Of a stretch of 64,000 bases of DNA, positions 8,930 through 18,171 are shown in pieces. The stretch is from NCBI GenBank assembly GCA_963763575.1, contig CAVXPD010000007.1, forward strand, positions 1-64,000, read 5' to 3'. The position numbers and the translations under genes were made by a program. Below the pieces are notes generated by a model. The model saw only the letters and a program-made list of their open reading frames with translations. It made no database searches and was not told where the DNA came from. Positions within the stretch are counted from its first letter, which is position 1. Every line of letters starts with the position of its first letter. The DNA comes from Bog-473 sp963763575. GTDB taxonomy: Bacteria; Actinomycetota; Acidimicrobiia; Acidimicrobiales; RAAP-2.

Positions 8930-9904
8930 GTGCGCAAACCAATGAAGCTGGGTGTTGCGATGGCTTCGATCGTGGCGGTAGTCGCGATCACGGTCGCCGT
9001 AACGGGATCAATCGCTAAGCCGTCTCAGGCGGTTCGGCTGTCGGCGAGGCTAGCCGCCGCACAGCAGGTCGCCTCGACGGCTAACGGCCGAGGGTATTGG
9101 CTCGTTGCTTCGGACGGCGGGGTGTTCACCTTCGGCAACGCCGGGTTTTTCGGATCACTCGCGGGGCATCGCCTCAATGCGCCAATCGTTGGCCTGCTTC
9201 CGACTCCCGACGATCGGGGGTACTGGCTCGTTGCTTCGGATGGCGGAGTATTCAGTTTCGGTGACGCCGCCTTCTTTGGCTCGGAAGGTAACCACCACCT
9301 GAATGGCCCGGTAGTGGGGATGGCCTCCACGGCTGGCGCCGGCAGCGGACCGTCAGGACCGCCGGGACCGGGTGGCGCGAGAGGACCAATAGGGCCACAG
9401 GGCGCGACTGGAGCGCCGGGACCGGCTGGTCCGGCGGGGCCACAAGGGCCACAGGGCGCGACTGGACCTCCGGGCCCGGCTGCATCCAACGTGATCTATG
9501 GGCGGATCATCGGTGTCGACTTCGGTGCAAGGAGCAGCTACACCGGCGCTCCTTCGGGTGTCAGTACGGCCGGCACCACCGACGTCCTCTCAGAGCAACT
9601 GTCGGCGACGAACGCTCTCACGCTGCAGAACCTCCAGGTCAGCTTGGTGCAGCCGGGCGGTGACGCAGCGGACCCGGTCCCGGGCGCACCGAACCGGTCG
9701 AGCGTGAATTTTGTCTTTGTCGATCAGAACGGCAACGTCAACGGCTGCTCTATCGCGCCCGGCGCTTCCACGTGCACCTTGGCCGCTGTCGGCGCGATTC
9801 CGTCCGGCAGTTTCTTGGGTCTCGCTGTCGACCTCGCGGGTCTTTCCGGGCAACTAGCCGGGTACACACCTGACGTGGTCTTCAACTATCAAGCGATTCC
9901 GTAA
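8930..9904 (+). CDS. Secreted GYW-repeat and collagen-like protein
   Basis: This 324-aa predicted exported protein starts at a GTG preceded by GAGAAAGGGG. It has a basic N-terminus and hydrophobic signal segment (residues 8-27), then two GYWLVASDGGVF.FG repeats at residues 55 and 97. A run of 15 Gly-X-Y triplets at residues 140-184 is followed by a C-terminal globular domain of about 140 residues with CSIAPGASTC, possibly a disulfide. The collagen-like run contains a 54-bp direct duplication (GGGCCACAGGGCGCGACTGG twice). The domain layout suggests a trimeric surface stalk, but no sortase or TM anchor is seen. Confidence 0.75.
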   Translation: MRKPMKLGVAMASIVAVVAITVAVTGSIAKPSQAVRLSARLAAAQQVASTANGRGYWLVASDGGVFTFGNAGFFGSLAGHRLNAPIVGLLPTPDDRGYWLVASDGGVFSFGDAAFFGSEGNHHLNGPVVGMASTAGAGSGPSGPPGPGGARGPIGPQGATGAPGPAGPAGPQGPQGATGPPGPAASNVIYGRIIGVDFGARSSYTGAPSGVSTAGTTDVLSEQLSATNALTLQNLQVSLVQPGGDAADPVPGAPNRSSVNFVFVDQNGNVNGCSIAPGASTCTLAAVGAIPSGSFLGLAVDLAGLSGQLAGYTPDVVFNYQAIP

Positions 9905-10433
9905 AGGAACCGCCTCGAAGCCCCGGCCGTTCATCAATCAAAGGTCTATAACGGCGTCGCCCTCTTAGCTGTCCTTCTCCTCGCTGCCATTTTCGGCGGC
10001 GAAGCAACTACTTCAGGGCGAGCGTCATGTCAGGACGATGAAGAGAGACGTGGATTCGATTCTCGCCTCTCACGCGATTGCGTCAAACTCGGGTATGGCA
10101 CGCACAGGTTGTGACCGGCCACCTCGCACAGAACCTTGCTCAGTTCGCCGGAGGAGGCGGCGCCCGCTGATGTGACTGGCGCATAACCCACGAGATGAGT
10201 GGGACCCAATCACCGGCGCACTTCGACCCCTGCATCCGTAACTGCAACCGCGTCGAAGCGGTGTCGCTGACCCCGGCGAGACGTGCCAAAGTGCCTCGGC
10301 CGAGCGGGTGCCGTGAGATCTAGATCCGAGTCAATCGGTGCCTTCATGGACCCGCACCAGCGGCGACGCGGTGGAGGACCGCCGGTGATCCCGGCGTCAT
10401 TTGTATCCCTCAGGTTTCCGTCAGGACTGTCCC
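9905..10433. other. Intergenic, no gene seen
   Basis: These 529 bp lie between two genes that converge on them. I see no convincing ORF, RNA gene or clear terminator. Confidence 0.5.
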
Positions 10434-11948
10434 TCAGGACGAAGGAATCTGAACCTGTTGAGCCTGCGCAAGCAGTTCACTTCTCTCGGACGGCAGGAGA
10501 TACCGGGCCGCAATGGCCCGGTCAAGATCGGTGGTGAACTTGGAGAGATAGTTGGCTTGGGATCCGTAGATGCTCGCGAGCTCGGCGGCGCCGAATGGTG
10601 TTGTCGACCCGAAGAGCGAGCAGATCTCCGAGGTACCGGCCGGAGCCGAGCCGGTGAGCGTGGACACGGGAACGTCCACGGCGGGCGTGCGCACACCGCC
10701 GATCACGTTGCCGTGGTCGTCGAGCGCCAAGGCCGGCGGATCCGTGCTCGACAGTTTGAATGGTGCCGGGCTGGGAGGTGCCGTTCCGCCGGCCACCCAC
10801 TTGCTGAAGTCAGCGAATGCAGCTTGCACGACGACGTGCTGCGGGCCGGTGTTGATCTGATTCGTGCAACCCAGGATCCCGGCGTCTCCGCCGACTTCGT
10901 AGATGTCGGCGTGCGATGTACCTGCGATCTCCCAGGTGCGAATCCGGTTCGTGTTGGGTTGTTGTGCTGGGGCGTAATCCAAGCCGATGAGGTCCGTCTG
11001 CGTCTCGGACATGAATACGGGAACCCGCAGATCGGTTCGGATTCGAAGCGGGTTCTTCGCAGCGTTTCCGACGATGGATCCTCCGTCGAGTGCTGCCCCG
11101 GGACCGCCCCGGCTGTGGATGAAAAACCCGTCATAGGGGTAGTCATGCGGCTCGATGGCGTCTGCGAACGTCGTGAGGTAGAACGCCGACTGGGACTCAC
11201 CGATAGCAAGAAGGCGGCGAACCTTCAACGGACCGAGGATGCTCGACGCCGAATCTCGCAGACCGAAGCCGATTTGGTCATAGATGTCGAACGAGTACTG
11301 ATCGCCGGGGTGATGAAGGGTTCCGTATCGCTCGGGTTCCTGTTGGACGAGGCCCTTCACTGAACCATTGACTTGACCACCGCTCAAGATGGACGAGCCT
11401 CCATCAACGCCAAGCTTCTGGGCGGAAACGCCCACCCAGGCGTCTCCGGCGTCCATGATCTCGGGGTTGAGGTAGTCCCAGTCGGGAGCCGACTCACCCG
11501 CCGACTCGTTCATCCACTCGACCACGACGGTTCCACTGAAGGCACGGGGATTGGATGGACGCCTCACCAGGACCCGGGTGCTGTAGGAAGCCGTCGAAGT
11601 GGGGGTTATCGACCACTTCCCGTCCGGGGGTGACGATGTGGCAACAAAGGCGTGTGCCGTCCCGGATGCCGAGTATTCGTCTTCGACGTAGTCATGGGCG
11701 GCCAATCCTGTGGGGTTGGCACTGAGTGGCTCGATGATGTGTCCACCCGTGAGGGGCTTGAAGGCGGCCGCGTCCCTATAGATGGATCCAGGTTCTGACG
11801 CCGACGCCTGACTCGAGCGCATCCACGGCACCCCGACGATTGCAAGTAAGGCCAGGACAAGCGTCGCGAGTCCCCGGACACCGAGTCGGTCTGGCTTCCA
11901 GCCGACTCGGTCTCGTACAGGCGGATGCACTGTGGTCAAGGTGGACAC
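10434..11948 (-). CDS. Secreted alpha/beta hydrolase domain protein
   Basis: The 504-aa product has an N-terminal hydrophobic segment (residues 24-42, LATLVLALLAIVGVPW) followed by QASASEP, a likely signal peptide. The body resembles the large alpha/beta-hydrolase domain family often annotated as Abhydrolase_10. VVVEWMNESAGESAPDW lies in the first third, and the nucleophile elbow is probably GESQSAFYL near residue 245. GTSHADIYEVG supplies a candidate catalytic His. Substrate unknown. No partner gene overlaps it. Confidence 0.7.
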   Translation of the reverse strand: MSTLTTVHPPVRDRVGWKPDRLGVRGLATLVLALLAIVGVPWMRSSQASASEPGSIYRDAAAFKPLTGGHIIEPLSANPTGLAAHDYVEDEYSASGTAHAFVATSSPPDGKWSITPTSTASYSTRVLVRRPSNPRAFSGTVVVEWMNESAGESAPDWDYLNPEIMDAGDAWVGVSAQKLGVDGGSSILSGGQVNGSVKGLVQQEPERYGTLHHPGDQYSFDIYDQIGFGLRDSASSILGPLKVRRLLAIGESQSAFYLTTFADAIEPHDYPYDGFFIHSRGGPGAALDGGSIVGNAAKNPLRIRTDLRVPVFMSETQTDLIGLDYAPAQQPNTNRIRTWEIAGTSHADIYEVGGDAGILGCTNQINTGPQHVVVQAAFADFSKWVAGGTAPPSPAPFKLSSTDPPALALDDHGNVIGGVRTPAVDVPVSTLTGSAPAGTSEICSLFGSTTPFGAAELASIYGSQANYLSKFTTDLDRAIAARYLLPSERSELLAQAQQVQIPSS

Positions 11949-12055
11949 CTCTCACTCCCATCGGGAGCAACCACCCCCCGATCGCCGACCCGGCGCCGGC
12001 CGCGAAGTGTATTTCGATTTGGACTTCGACTTCGGTGCATAGATCTCGGCGGTGA

Positions 12056-13481
12056 TCACCGCGGTTCCGAAGCCCGGGAAGACGACCCGCGGGCGAGCTG
12101 CACCAAGTCCGACATGTGCACGCCACGTGCCTGGCGCCGCAACGCTGCTTCGACGTTGCCCTGTGGCACGAGCATCCGTAGGCCGTGCGGATGGATGCGG
12201 AACCGCAGTGGCGTCTCCAGTTCCAGCGCCTCTCCGTCGATCCCGGCGTACGCCGTGCCGGACCGCGAACGCACTTCGAACTCCTCACATTCGAATTCGT
12301 GGACGTGGCCGCTCGCCCCACCGCGGCCCGCCAGTGCCAGCGTGACAACCTCGGCGGCCTGGGTGCCGGTGCGGGCGCTCACGGCGAAGACCCCGAGCCG
12401 TCCCGCATCGAGTCGCCGGCGCTGGGACAGGTCCAGAGAGGCTCCGAGGACGTACGGGTTGTTGGAGACCATGATCAGGAACGCTCCGTCAACTTCAATG
12501 CCGTCCGGCGTGACGAACTGCAGGTCGAAGGGTTCACGGCGCTGGCCGAGGAGCTCCGGCAGGAGCTGCTGGGTCGTCTCTGTCTTGGCATCCCGATAGC
12601 CCTCTTGCTGCACGACGGTCGCGTAGACACCCAACGAAACATTGTTGACGAAGAAGCGTCGGTTGACCGTTGCATAATCGACGTGACGTTCGATCGCGTC
12701 ACGAAAGGCATAGACGCTCTTCCTCGGGTCCTCGCGATCGAGACCGAGGTCGAGCGCAAAGTGGTTGCGCGTGCCGGCCGAGACGCACACGAAGGGGAGC
12801 GCATGCTCGACGGCGAGCGAGGCAACCAACGCCTGCGATCCATCGCCTCCGGCCATACCCAGACAGTCGGCACCGCGCGCGATGGCATCGCGGGCAAGAT
12901 CGCCCAATTCGAGCCCGTGCTCGAGCATGACCGTCTCGACGCCCAGAGACGCCGCCAGATCCTGGAGTCGGAACCGCTCCACCTTTCCTCCGCCGGACCA
13001 CGGGTTACAGAGCAGAACCGGGTGATTGGGTGGCGGAACTCGGTGGGCGTTGCCGATTTGCGATGCCAGCAGCCTGGAGGCAAGCGATGCCCGCGCGGAG
13101 ACGATCGCAACGGAGAGCAAGACCAGGGCAAGTACCGCACGCACGAGCCGAGGCCCAGTTCTCCTGCCCGGCGCGGAGCAGCGCAACCACCATCAGCGCC
13201 ATTCCGATGGCCACGCCCAGGTAGCCGATGACTCGGCGGAGCGAGTGCTCCGTGATCACCCACCACCCTCCGGCGATTCCCATGACCAACCCGACCAGCC
13301 CGAGTGCGATGGCGACGCCGTTACGGAGGACGAACGCGACGATCAGCAGCACAAGAAGTGCTCCGGCGGTCATCGCAACAATTGCCAGGGCACGCGATCT
13401 GCGTTCTGACGGAACGGGTCGGTCCGTTTCGGCGACCCTCTCGTGATCGGGCCCCTCGCCCATACCCGGGATCTTTGCCAT
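12056..13481 (-). pseudogene. Diacylglycerol-kinase-like protein, frameshifted after its membrane domain
   Basis: Two frames together make one recognisable protein. The first starts at the ATG at 13481 (GGAGGTAGGGAGC just upstream) and encodes MAKIPGMGEG and four hydrophobic segments ending MALMVVALLRAG. The second, from about 13160, continues RTGPRLVRAVLALVLL and then a DAGK catalytic domain with NPWSGGGK, AGGDGSQ and GTRNHFALDLG. A single extra G in GCCGGGCAGG near 13160 explains the break. Similar proteins in actinobacteria carry both parts in one chain. If real, only the catalytic part from a TTG near 13186 could be made. An assembly indel is the main alternative. Confidence 0.65.
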
Positions 13482-13570
13482 GCTCCCTACCTCCGTGGCG
13501 CTTCGGCCCGGCATTGTAAGTTCCACGCCCGGAACGCGGAGGAGGAACGCCTCGTGGGGAGGACAACGAG

Positions 13571-15280
13571 ATGACGGATCTTCGGGCCGGAATCGGCCGA
13601 CGGATCCCGGGCCTCCGCGTCGCCCAGACGTATCAGCGTTCGTGGACCCGATCCGACGTCGTGGCCGGGGTCGTCCTGGCCGCCATCCTCGTCCCCCAGG
13701 GAATGGCGTATGCCGAACTGGCCGGGCTTCCACCGGTCACCGGGCTGTACACGACCATCGCATGTCTCATCGGCTACGCACTCTTCGGACCCTCGAGGAT
13801 CTTGGTGCTGGGGCCGGACTCGTCGATCTCGCCCCTGATCTTCGCGGCCCTGGCACCCTTGCTGGTGGGAGCCGACGCGCACCGGGCCATCGCTCTGGCC
13901 GGAATGCTGGCCGTCATCGTCGCCCTCATCGAGATCGGCATGGGCCTCGCTCGTCTCGGTTTCGTGGCGGACCTCCTCTCCAATGAAGTGCAGGTCGGCT
14001 ACATGAACGGTCTTGCGCTGGTCATCATCGTGGGCCAGCTGCCCAAGCTGTGCGGCTTCTCCACCGATGCATCGGGATTCGGGCCCGAGGTGAAGGCCTT
14101 CTTCGTCCACCTGGACTCCACGGTGGGCGCCGCGCTGGTCGTGGGGCTCGTGGTGCTGGCCATCCTCCTCGTCGTGCCACGCTTCACGCGCACTCTGCCG
14201 GCCGTGCTGATCGCAATCGTGGCTGCCACGGTCGTCTCCGCTCTGTTCGATCTTCATGCCCACGGAGTGCCCACCGTCGGGTCACTCCCCCGCGGACTCC
14301 CGAAGCCGTCGTTGCCGTGGACCAAGTTCGCCGATATCGGACCGTTGATGATCGCCGCCGTCGGTATCACTCTCGTCTCACTGGCGGACACCATCGCCAC
14401 CTCCTCGAGCTTCGGGGCGCGACGAGGAGAGGAGGTCGACGCCAACCAGGAGATGATCGGGATCGGGGCAGCAAATTTCGCAGCAGGGGTTCTGCAGGGC
14501 TTTGCGGTGTCGACGAGTGGCTCGCGTACGGCGGTCGTGGAACAGGCGGGCGCCAAGAGCCAACTGTCCTCGGTCGTGGGCGCGGGCGTGGTCGCGGTGC
14601 TGCTCCTGTTTTTGAACTCCTTGCTGGCGGACCTTCCTCAGTCCGCCCTCGCGGCGATCCTCATCGCGGCCGCGTTGTCCCTTCTCAATCTCGGAGTGCT
14701 CGCTCGCTATTGGCGGGTGCGGAAGAGCGCTCTCGCACTCTCGGTCATCGCAAGTCTCGGCGTCGTCGTGCTCGGCGTCTTGCAGGGAATCGTGATCGCG
14801 ATCGCGATCGCCACGGCCTTGTACTTCCGAAGAGGCTGGCAACCTCACGGCGCGGTCCTGGGCCGGGTCGACTCCCTCGCCGGATGGCACAACGTCGCTC
14901 GATATCCCGACGCGAGGGAACTCCCCGGGATTGTCGTGTACCGATGGGAGGCCCCCCTCTTCTTCGCCAACTCGAGCTCGTTCCGGAACCAGATCAGGGG
15001 AATCGTCACGACCAGGCAGGTGTCGTGGGTCGTGGTCCAATGCGAGGCAGTCACCGACCTCGATGTCTCGGCGGCGCAGATGCTCGAACAGCTTGACCAG
15101 GAGCTGAATTCCCAGAACGTGCACATGGCCTTCGTCGAGATGCGGACCCGGCTCCAGGAGCTCGTGCAACGGTACGGGCTCTTCGAAACGCTCGACCGTG
15201 ATCGGTTCTACCCGACGCTCGAATCTGGCCTTGCTGCGATACGGGGGGAAACGGGGGATTCGAAGGACCACAGCTCATAG
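13571..15280 (+). CDS. SulP-family anion permease with STAS domain
   Basis: The 569-aa protein has the SLC26/SulP layout: a transmembrane core (residues 25-425) including VLAAILVPQGMAYAELAGLPPVTGLY and the GPDSSIS segment, then a cytoplasmic STAS domain (about 440-550; WVVVQCEAVTDLDVSAAQML). The family imports sulfate, bicarbonate or other anions; which one is transported cannot be read here. The ATG is preceded by GGGAGGACAACGAG. It is divergent from the DAG-kinase-like gene with 89 bp between starts. Confidence 0.88.
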   Translation: MTDLRAGIGRRIPGLRVAQTYQRSWTRSDVVAGVVLAAILVPQGMAYAELAGLPPVTGLYTTIACLIGYALFGPSRILVLGPDSSISPLIFAALAPLLVGADAHRAIALAGMLAVIVALIEIGMGLARLGFVADLLSNEVQVGYMNGLALVIIVGQLPKLCGFSTDASGFGPEVKAFFVHLDSTVGAALVVGLVVLAILLVVPRFTRTLPAVLIAIVAATVVSALFDLHAHGVPTVGSLPRGLPKPSLPWTKFADIGPLMIAAVGITLVSLADTIATSSSFGARRGEEVDANQEMIGIGAANFAAGVLQGFAVSTSGSRTAVVEQAGAKSQLSSVVGAGVVAVLLLFLNSLLADLPQSALAAILIAAALSLLNLGVLARYWRVRKSALALSVIASLGVVVLGVLQGIVIAIAIATALYFRRGWQPHGAVLGRVDSLAGWHNVARYPDARELPGIVVYRWEAPLFFANSSSFRNQIRGIVTTRQVSWVVVQCEAVTDLDVSAAQMLEQLDQELNSQNVHMAFVEMRTRLQELVQRYGLFETLDRDRFYPTLESGLAAIRGETGDSKDHSS

Positions 15281-15361
15281 GTGTGTCCCGCCGAGGCCAT
15301 GTCTCTCGCGGTTAACTTGTGATGCACCCCCATCGACAACCGGCGGAGGAAGTCTCGAACC

Positions 15362-16765
15362 ATGGCTGAGGCGATCAGATACGAGACCCCCACTCCGTCC
15401 CTGCGGGTCATGCTCGTCCCGCTCGCCCTGGCCCAGTTCATCTGCAGCTTCGCCGGGTCGAACATGAATGTCATGATCAACGACATCAGCGTTGATCTGC
15501 ACACGACCGTCCAGGGAGTGCAGGTCTGCATCACGCTCTTTCTCCTCGTGATGGCGGCGCTGATGATCCCGTGTGGGAAATTGACGGACCGGCTTGGAAG
15601 GAAACGGTGCTTCAGGCTCGGGCTCACCGTCTATGGCATCGGTGCGCTGCTGAGCGCGCTCGCACCCAATCTCGGCGTCCTGATTCTCGGCAACTCGATC
15701 TTCGAGGGTGTGGGTACTGCACTCTTGATCCCGCCCGTCTACATCCTCACCACGATGTTGTTCACGGACCTGAAGTCACGAGCTTGGGCCTTCGGGGTGA
15801 TCAGCGCCATGGGGGGAGTTGGAGCCGCCATGGGACCACTGATCGGGGGCGTGATCACGACGACGATCACGTGGCGCGCCGCCTTCGTCTTCCAGGCATT
15901 GGTCATCGTGGCGATCCTGGTCCTCGCCCGTCGCGTGGTGGACCCCGTGCCCGCCGACCCGACGCGTCCGTTCGATCTGGTCGGAGCCGTCCTGTCTGCA
16001 GCCGGCCTCGTGATCCTCGTGGGCGGGATCATGGCGGCGGACCAGAGCGTCGTGCTGATGGTGGCACTGATCGTCCTCGGCGCTGCCGTGCTCGCCGGGT
16101 TCTTCCTGTGGATCCGCCGACGGGAGCGCGAGGGTCGCGAGGCGCTCCTTTCGACCTCTCTTTTCCACAACCGCACCTCCAACCTCGCGCTGGTCACCCA
16201 GAACGTGCAGTGGGCGATCTTGCTCGGCACGTCTTTCACGGTCGCGGCCTACCTACAGGTCGTCCGGCACTACGACGCCATTCAGACCGGCGTGATCTTC
16301 ACGGCCGCCACGGTGGGAATCTTGCTGTCGTCCCTGGCGGCTCGCCCGCTGGCCAAGCGGTTCCTTCAGCGGACCCTCATCTTGGGCGGGTTCGTCATCA
16401 CGATCGTTGGCGTCGTGGTGCTCGTGGTGCTGGTCAAGGGCCGCCCCGGCCCGTGGTACTTCGCTCCGGGGCTGTTCCTGATCGGGACCGGACTCGGGCT
16501 CATGCTCACGCCGTCGGTCAACGTCGTGCAATCTTCGTTTCCCGAACACCTTCAGGGGGAGATCTCGGGGCTGTCACGGAGCATCTCCAACCTCGGGTCG
16601 TCGTTGGGGACGGCGATCGCCGGCACCATCCTCGTGGCCGGCCTGGCCGACCCGAAGCGCTCCTATGGCATCGCCATGATCGTTCTCGGGGTCATGGGGC
16701 TGATCGGGCTCGGTGCGACGTTGCTCCTACCGAGGGCTGACCCCGTACCACCGTCAGACTCCTGA
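15362..16765 (+). CDS. MFS transporter, DHA2 drug:H+ antiporter type
   Basis: The 467-aa protein has about 14 hydrophobic segments, as in the DHA2 (EmrB/QacA-like) family. The motif-A region reads PCGKLTDRLGRKRCF between TM2 and TM3, and motif C is represented by the GGVGAAMGPLIGG stretch. The start has GGCGGAGGAAG upstream. It lies 81 bp after the SulP gene in the same direction and could be co-transcribed. Export of a hydrophobic compound is the usual role; no adjacent regulator indicates which. Confidence 0.82.
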   Translation: MAEAIRYETPTPSLRVMLVPLALAQFICSFAGSNMNVMINDISVDLHTTVQGVQVCITLFLLVMAALMIPCGKLTDRLGRKRCFRLGLTVYGIGALLSALAPNLGVLILGNSIFEGVGTALLIPPVYILTTMLFTDLKSRAWAFGVISAMGGVGAAMGPLIGGVITTTITWRAAFVFQALVIVAILVLARRVVDPVPADPTRPFDLVGAVLSAAGLVILVGGIMAADQSVVLMVALIVLGAAVLAGFFLWIRRREREGREALLSTSLFHNRTSNLALVTQNVQWAILLGTSFTVAAYLQVVRHYDAIQTGVIFTAATVGILLSSLAARPLAKRFLQRTLILGGFVITIVGVVVLVVLVKGRPGPWYFAPGLFLIGTGLGLMLTPSVNVVQSSFPEHLQGEISGLSRSISNLGSSLGTAIAGTILVAGLADPKRSYGIAMIVLGVMGLIGLGATLLLPRADPVPPSDS

Positions 16766-16789
16766 AACGACTGCGACAGCGGCCCTTGG

Positions 16790-17161
16790 TCAGATACGGC
16801 GGCGCGTTCGCATCCAGTTGACGTTCAGCATCGTGGTGATTACGCCCAACACCGCGCCGGCCGCCCCGAGAAGCAAGCCGCGCGTGGGCCCGCTCCCTTC
16901 CCGGGCCCGCCCCACGGCCTTTAGGCCGAGCACGGTTCCGGTGACCGACTCCAAGGAGGTCGCGAAGAAGAGGGCCAGGGCGCGGAATGGAGTGCGATCC
17001 CTACGGTCAGCCAGCCTGAGAAGGGTCAGGAAGCCGACCGCCGACAGCGGGACGGAGGCCAGGGCGAGGGCATCGGCCGATTGCTGGTCCGCCTGCGCAC
17101 TGTCAGGCAGCGGGCTATCGGCTTCTGGATCTGTATCGGAGTTCACGGTCGGCGCCACCAT
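16790..17161 (-). CDS. Small membrane protein of unknown function
   Basis: The 123-aa protein has an acidic N-terminal tail (about 30 residues), three hydrophobic stretches (ASVPLSAVGFLTLL; ALALFFATSLESVTGTVLGL; GLLLGAAGAVLGVITTML) and a basic RTRRR end. Family not recognised. It converges on the MFS gene with 24 bp between stops. Confidence 0.5.
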   Translation of the reverse strand: MVAPTVNSDTDPEADSPLPDSAQADQQSADALALASVPLSAVGFLTLLRLADRRDRTPFRALALFFATSLESVTGTVLGLKAVGRAREGSGPTRGLLLGAAGAVLGVITTMLNVNWMRTRRRI

Positions 17162-17214
17162 CGCGGGTCATCACCTCGCCGCTAGCTTGACGTGCGAGGC
17201 GGGCGGCTGACAAA

Positions 17215-17991
17215 TCACCCTCGATCAGGCCCCTGCGTTAGGAACTCTCGGAAAGCCCTGTGGTGACAGAGCCACACCACCCCGGACACGGCGCCGAGCG
17301 CCAGGACAGCGCCGATCGCGATGAACCACGTGACCAGCGTGAAGACGACGCCGATCGAGCCGTAGAGATGGCTTTCCGAGACGACGGTCGAGGAGAAGTA
17401 GTCCGAGGCGAAGACTCCGAGACCCATCCAGAAGAGGGCGGTCGCCAGACCGACCGGCCACGCCCGCCGCCACGGCTCTCTCCCGCCGAGGAGGAAGTGC
17501 GCGTCCCGCTAGAAGAACAAGATCACGCCGATGAAGTTGACGACTCCCAGCACCAACCGGCCTGCCGGCTTGTTTGCGGAGGGTCGGGGCGGACACTGGG
17601 TCGGCCGCGTACACCCCGGCGAAGACGCCCACCAAGACGAAGCAGCGCCCGTAGTTGACCAGACCACGCCTCGGCGGTCGGTCGAACGCCTTCTCATAGA
17701 TGATCTGCACGGAACGGGAACCGCAATCGTGCCCGCGAATGCGAGCAAGAAGCTGACCAACACACCGCGGTTGAACGCAATGGAGGACGGCTTGAAGAGC
17801 CCCTCGACCACTCGCGAACCGGCGCGGTGGAGTCCAAGATGCTGCGCGATGTTGTCCTCCAGCCGCTGGTTGGCCAGTGCGTTGAGGATGATGACCAGCG
17901 GTAGCACAGAGAGGAGCAACGCCGGTCCGAAGAAGATGATCCAATCGCCGAAGTCGAAGACACCCAACGGGGAACCGAACTCTTTGAGCAC
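17215..17991 (-). pseudogene. YihY/BrkB-family membrane protein, broken
   Basis: Read on the minus strand from a GTG at 17991, the sequence matches the YihY/BrkB pattern: DWIIFFGPALLLSVLPL, NQRLEDNIAQHLGL, GVLVSFLLAFAGTIAV. It then shifts frame near 17712 (QIIYEKAFDRPPRRGLVNYGR), shifts back near 17580 (LVLGVVNFIGVILFF), meets an in-frame TAG at 17509-17511 where the family has Trp, and continues FLLGGREPWRR...YFSSTVVSESHLYGSIG.VF to the stop at 17215. With two frameshifts and one nonsense codon it is unlikely to be functional. The family is of uncertain function, despite old ribonuclease BN labels. Confidence 0.75.
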
Positions 17992-18171
17992 CGAACACTG
18001 GTATCTCTGGTGCCAAGGTTCATGGTCTCTGGTGGACAGATCCCTGTGACGCTCTGAGACGGTGGAATCTCCGAGACTTGATTGTCTGTCGCGGTCGTGC
18101 TCCCAGGCGCGGCGTATCCTCGGCTCGTTGTTCCCCTGGATCGTTGCGCACGGTTTGCGACGTGCCGAGGT

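Noticed and set aside
9340..9480. Short direct repeats in the collagen-like segment as a CRISPR or minisatellite
   Set aside because: They are coding Gly-X-Y triplets in frame within the secreted protein; spacing and content do not fit CRISPR.
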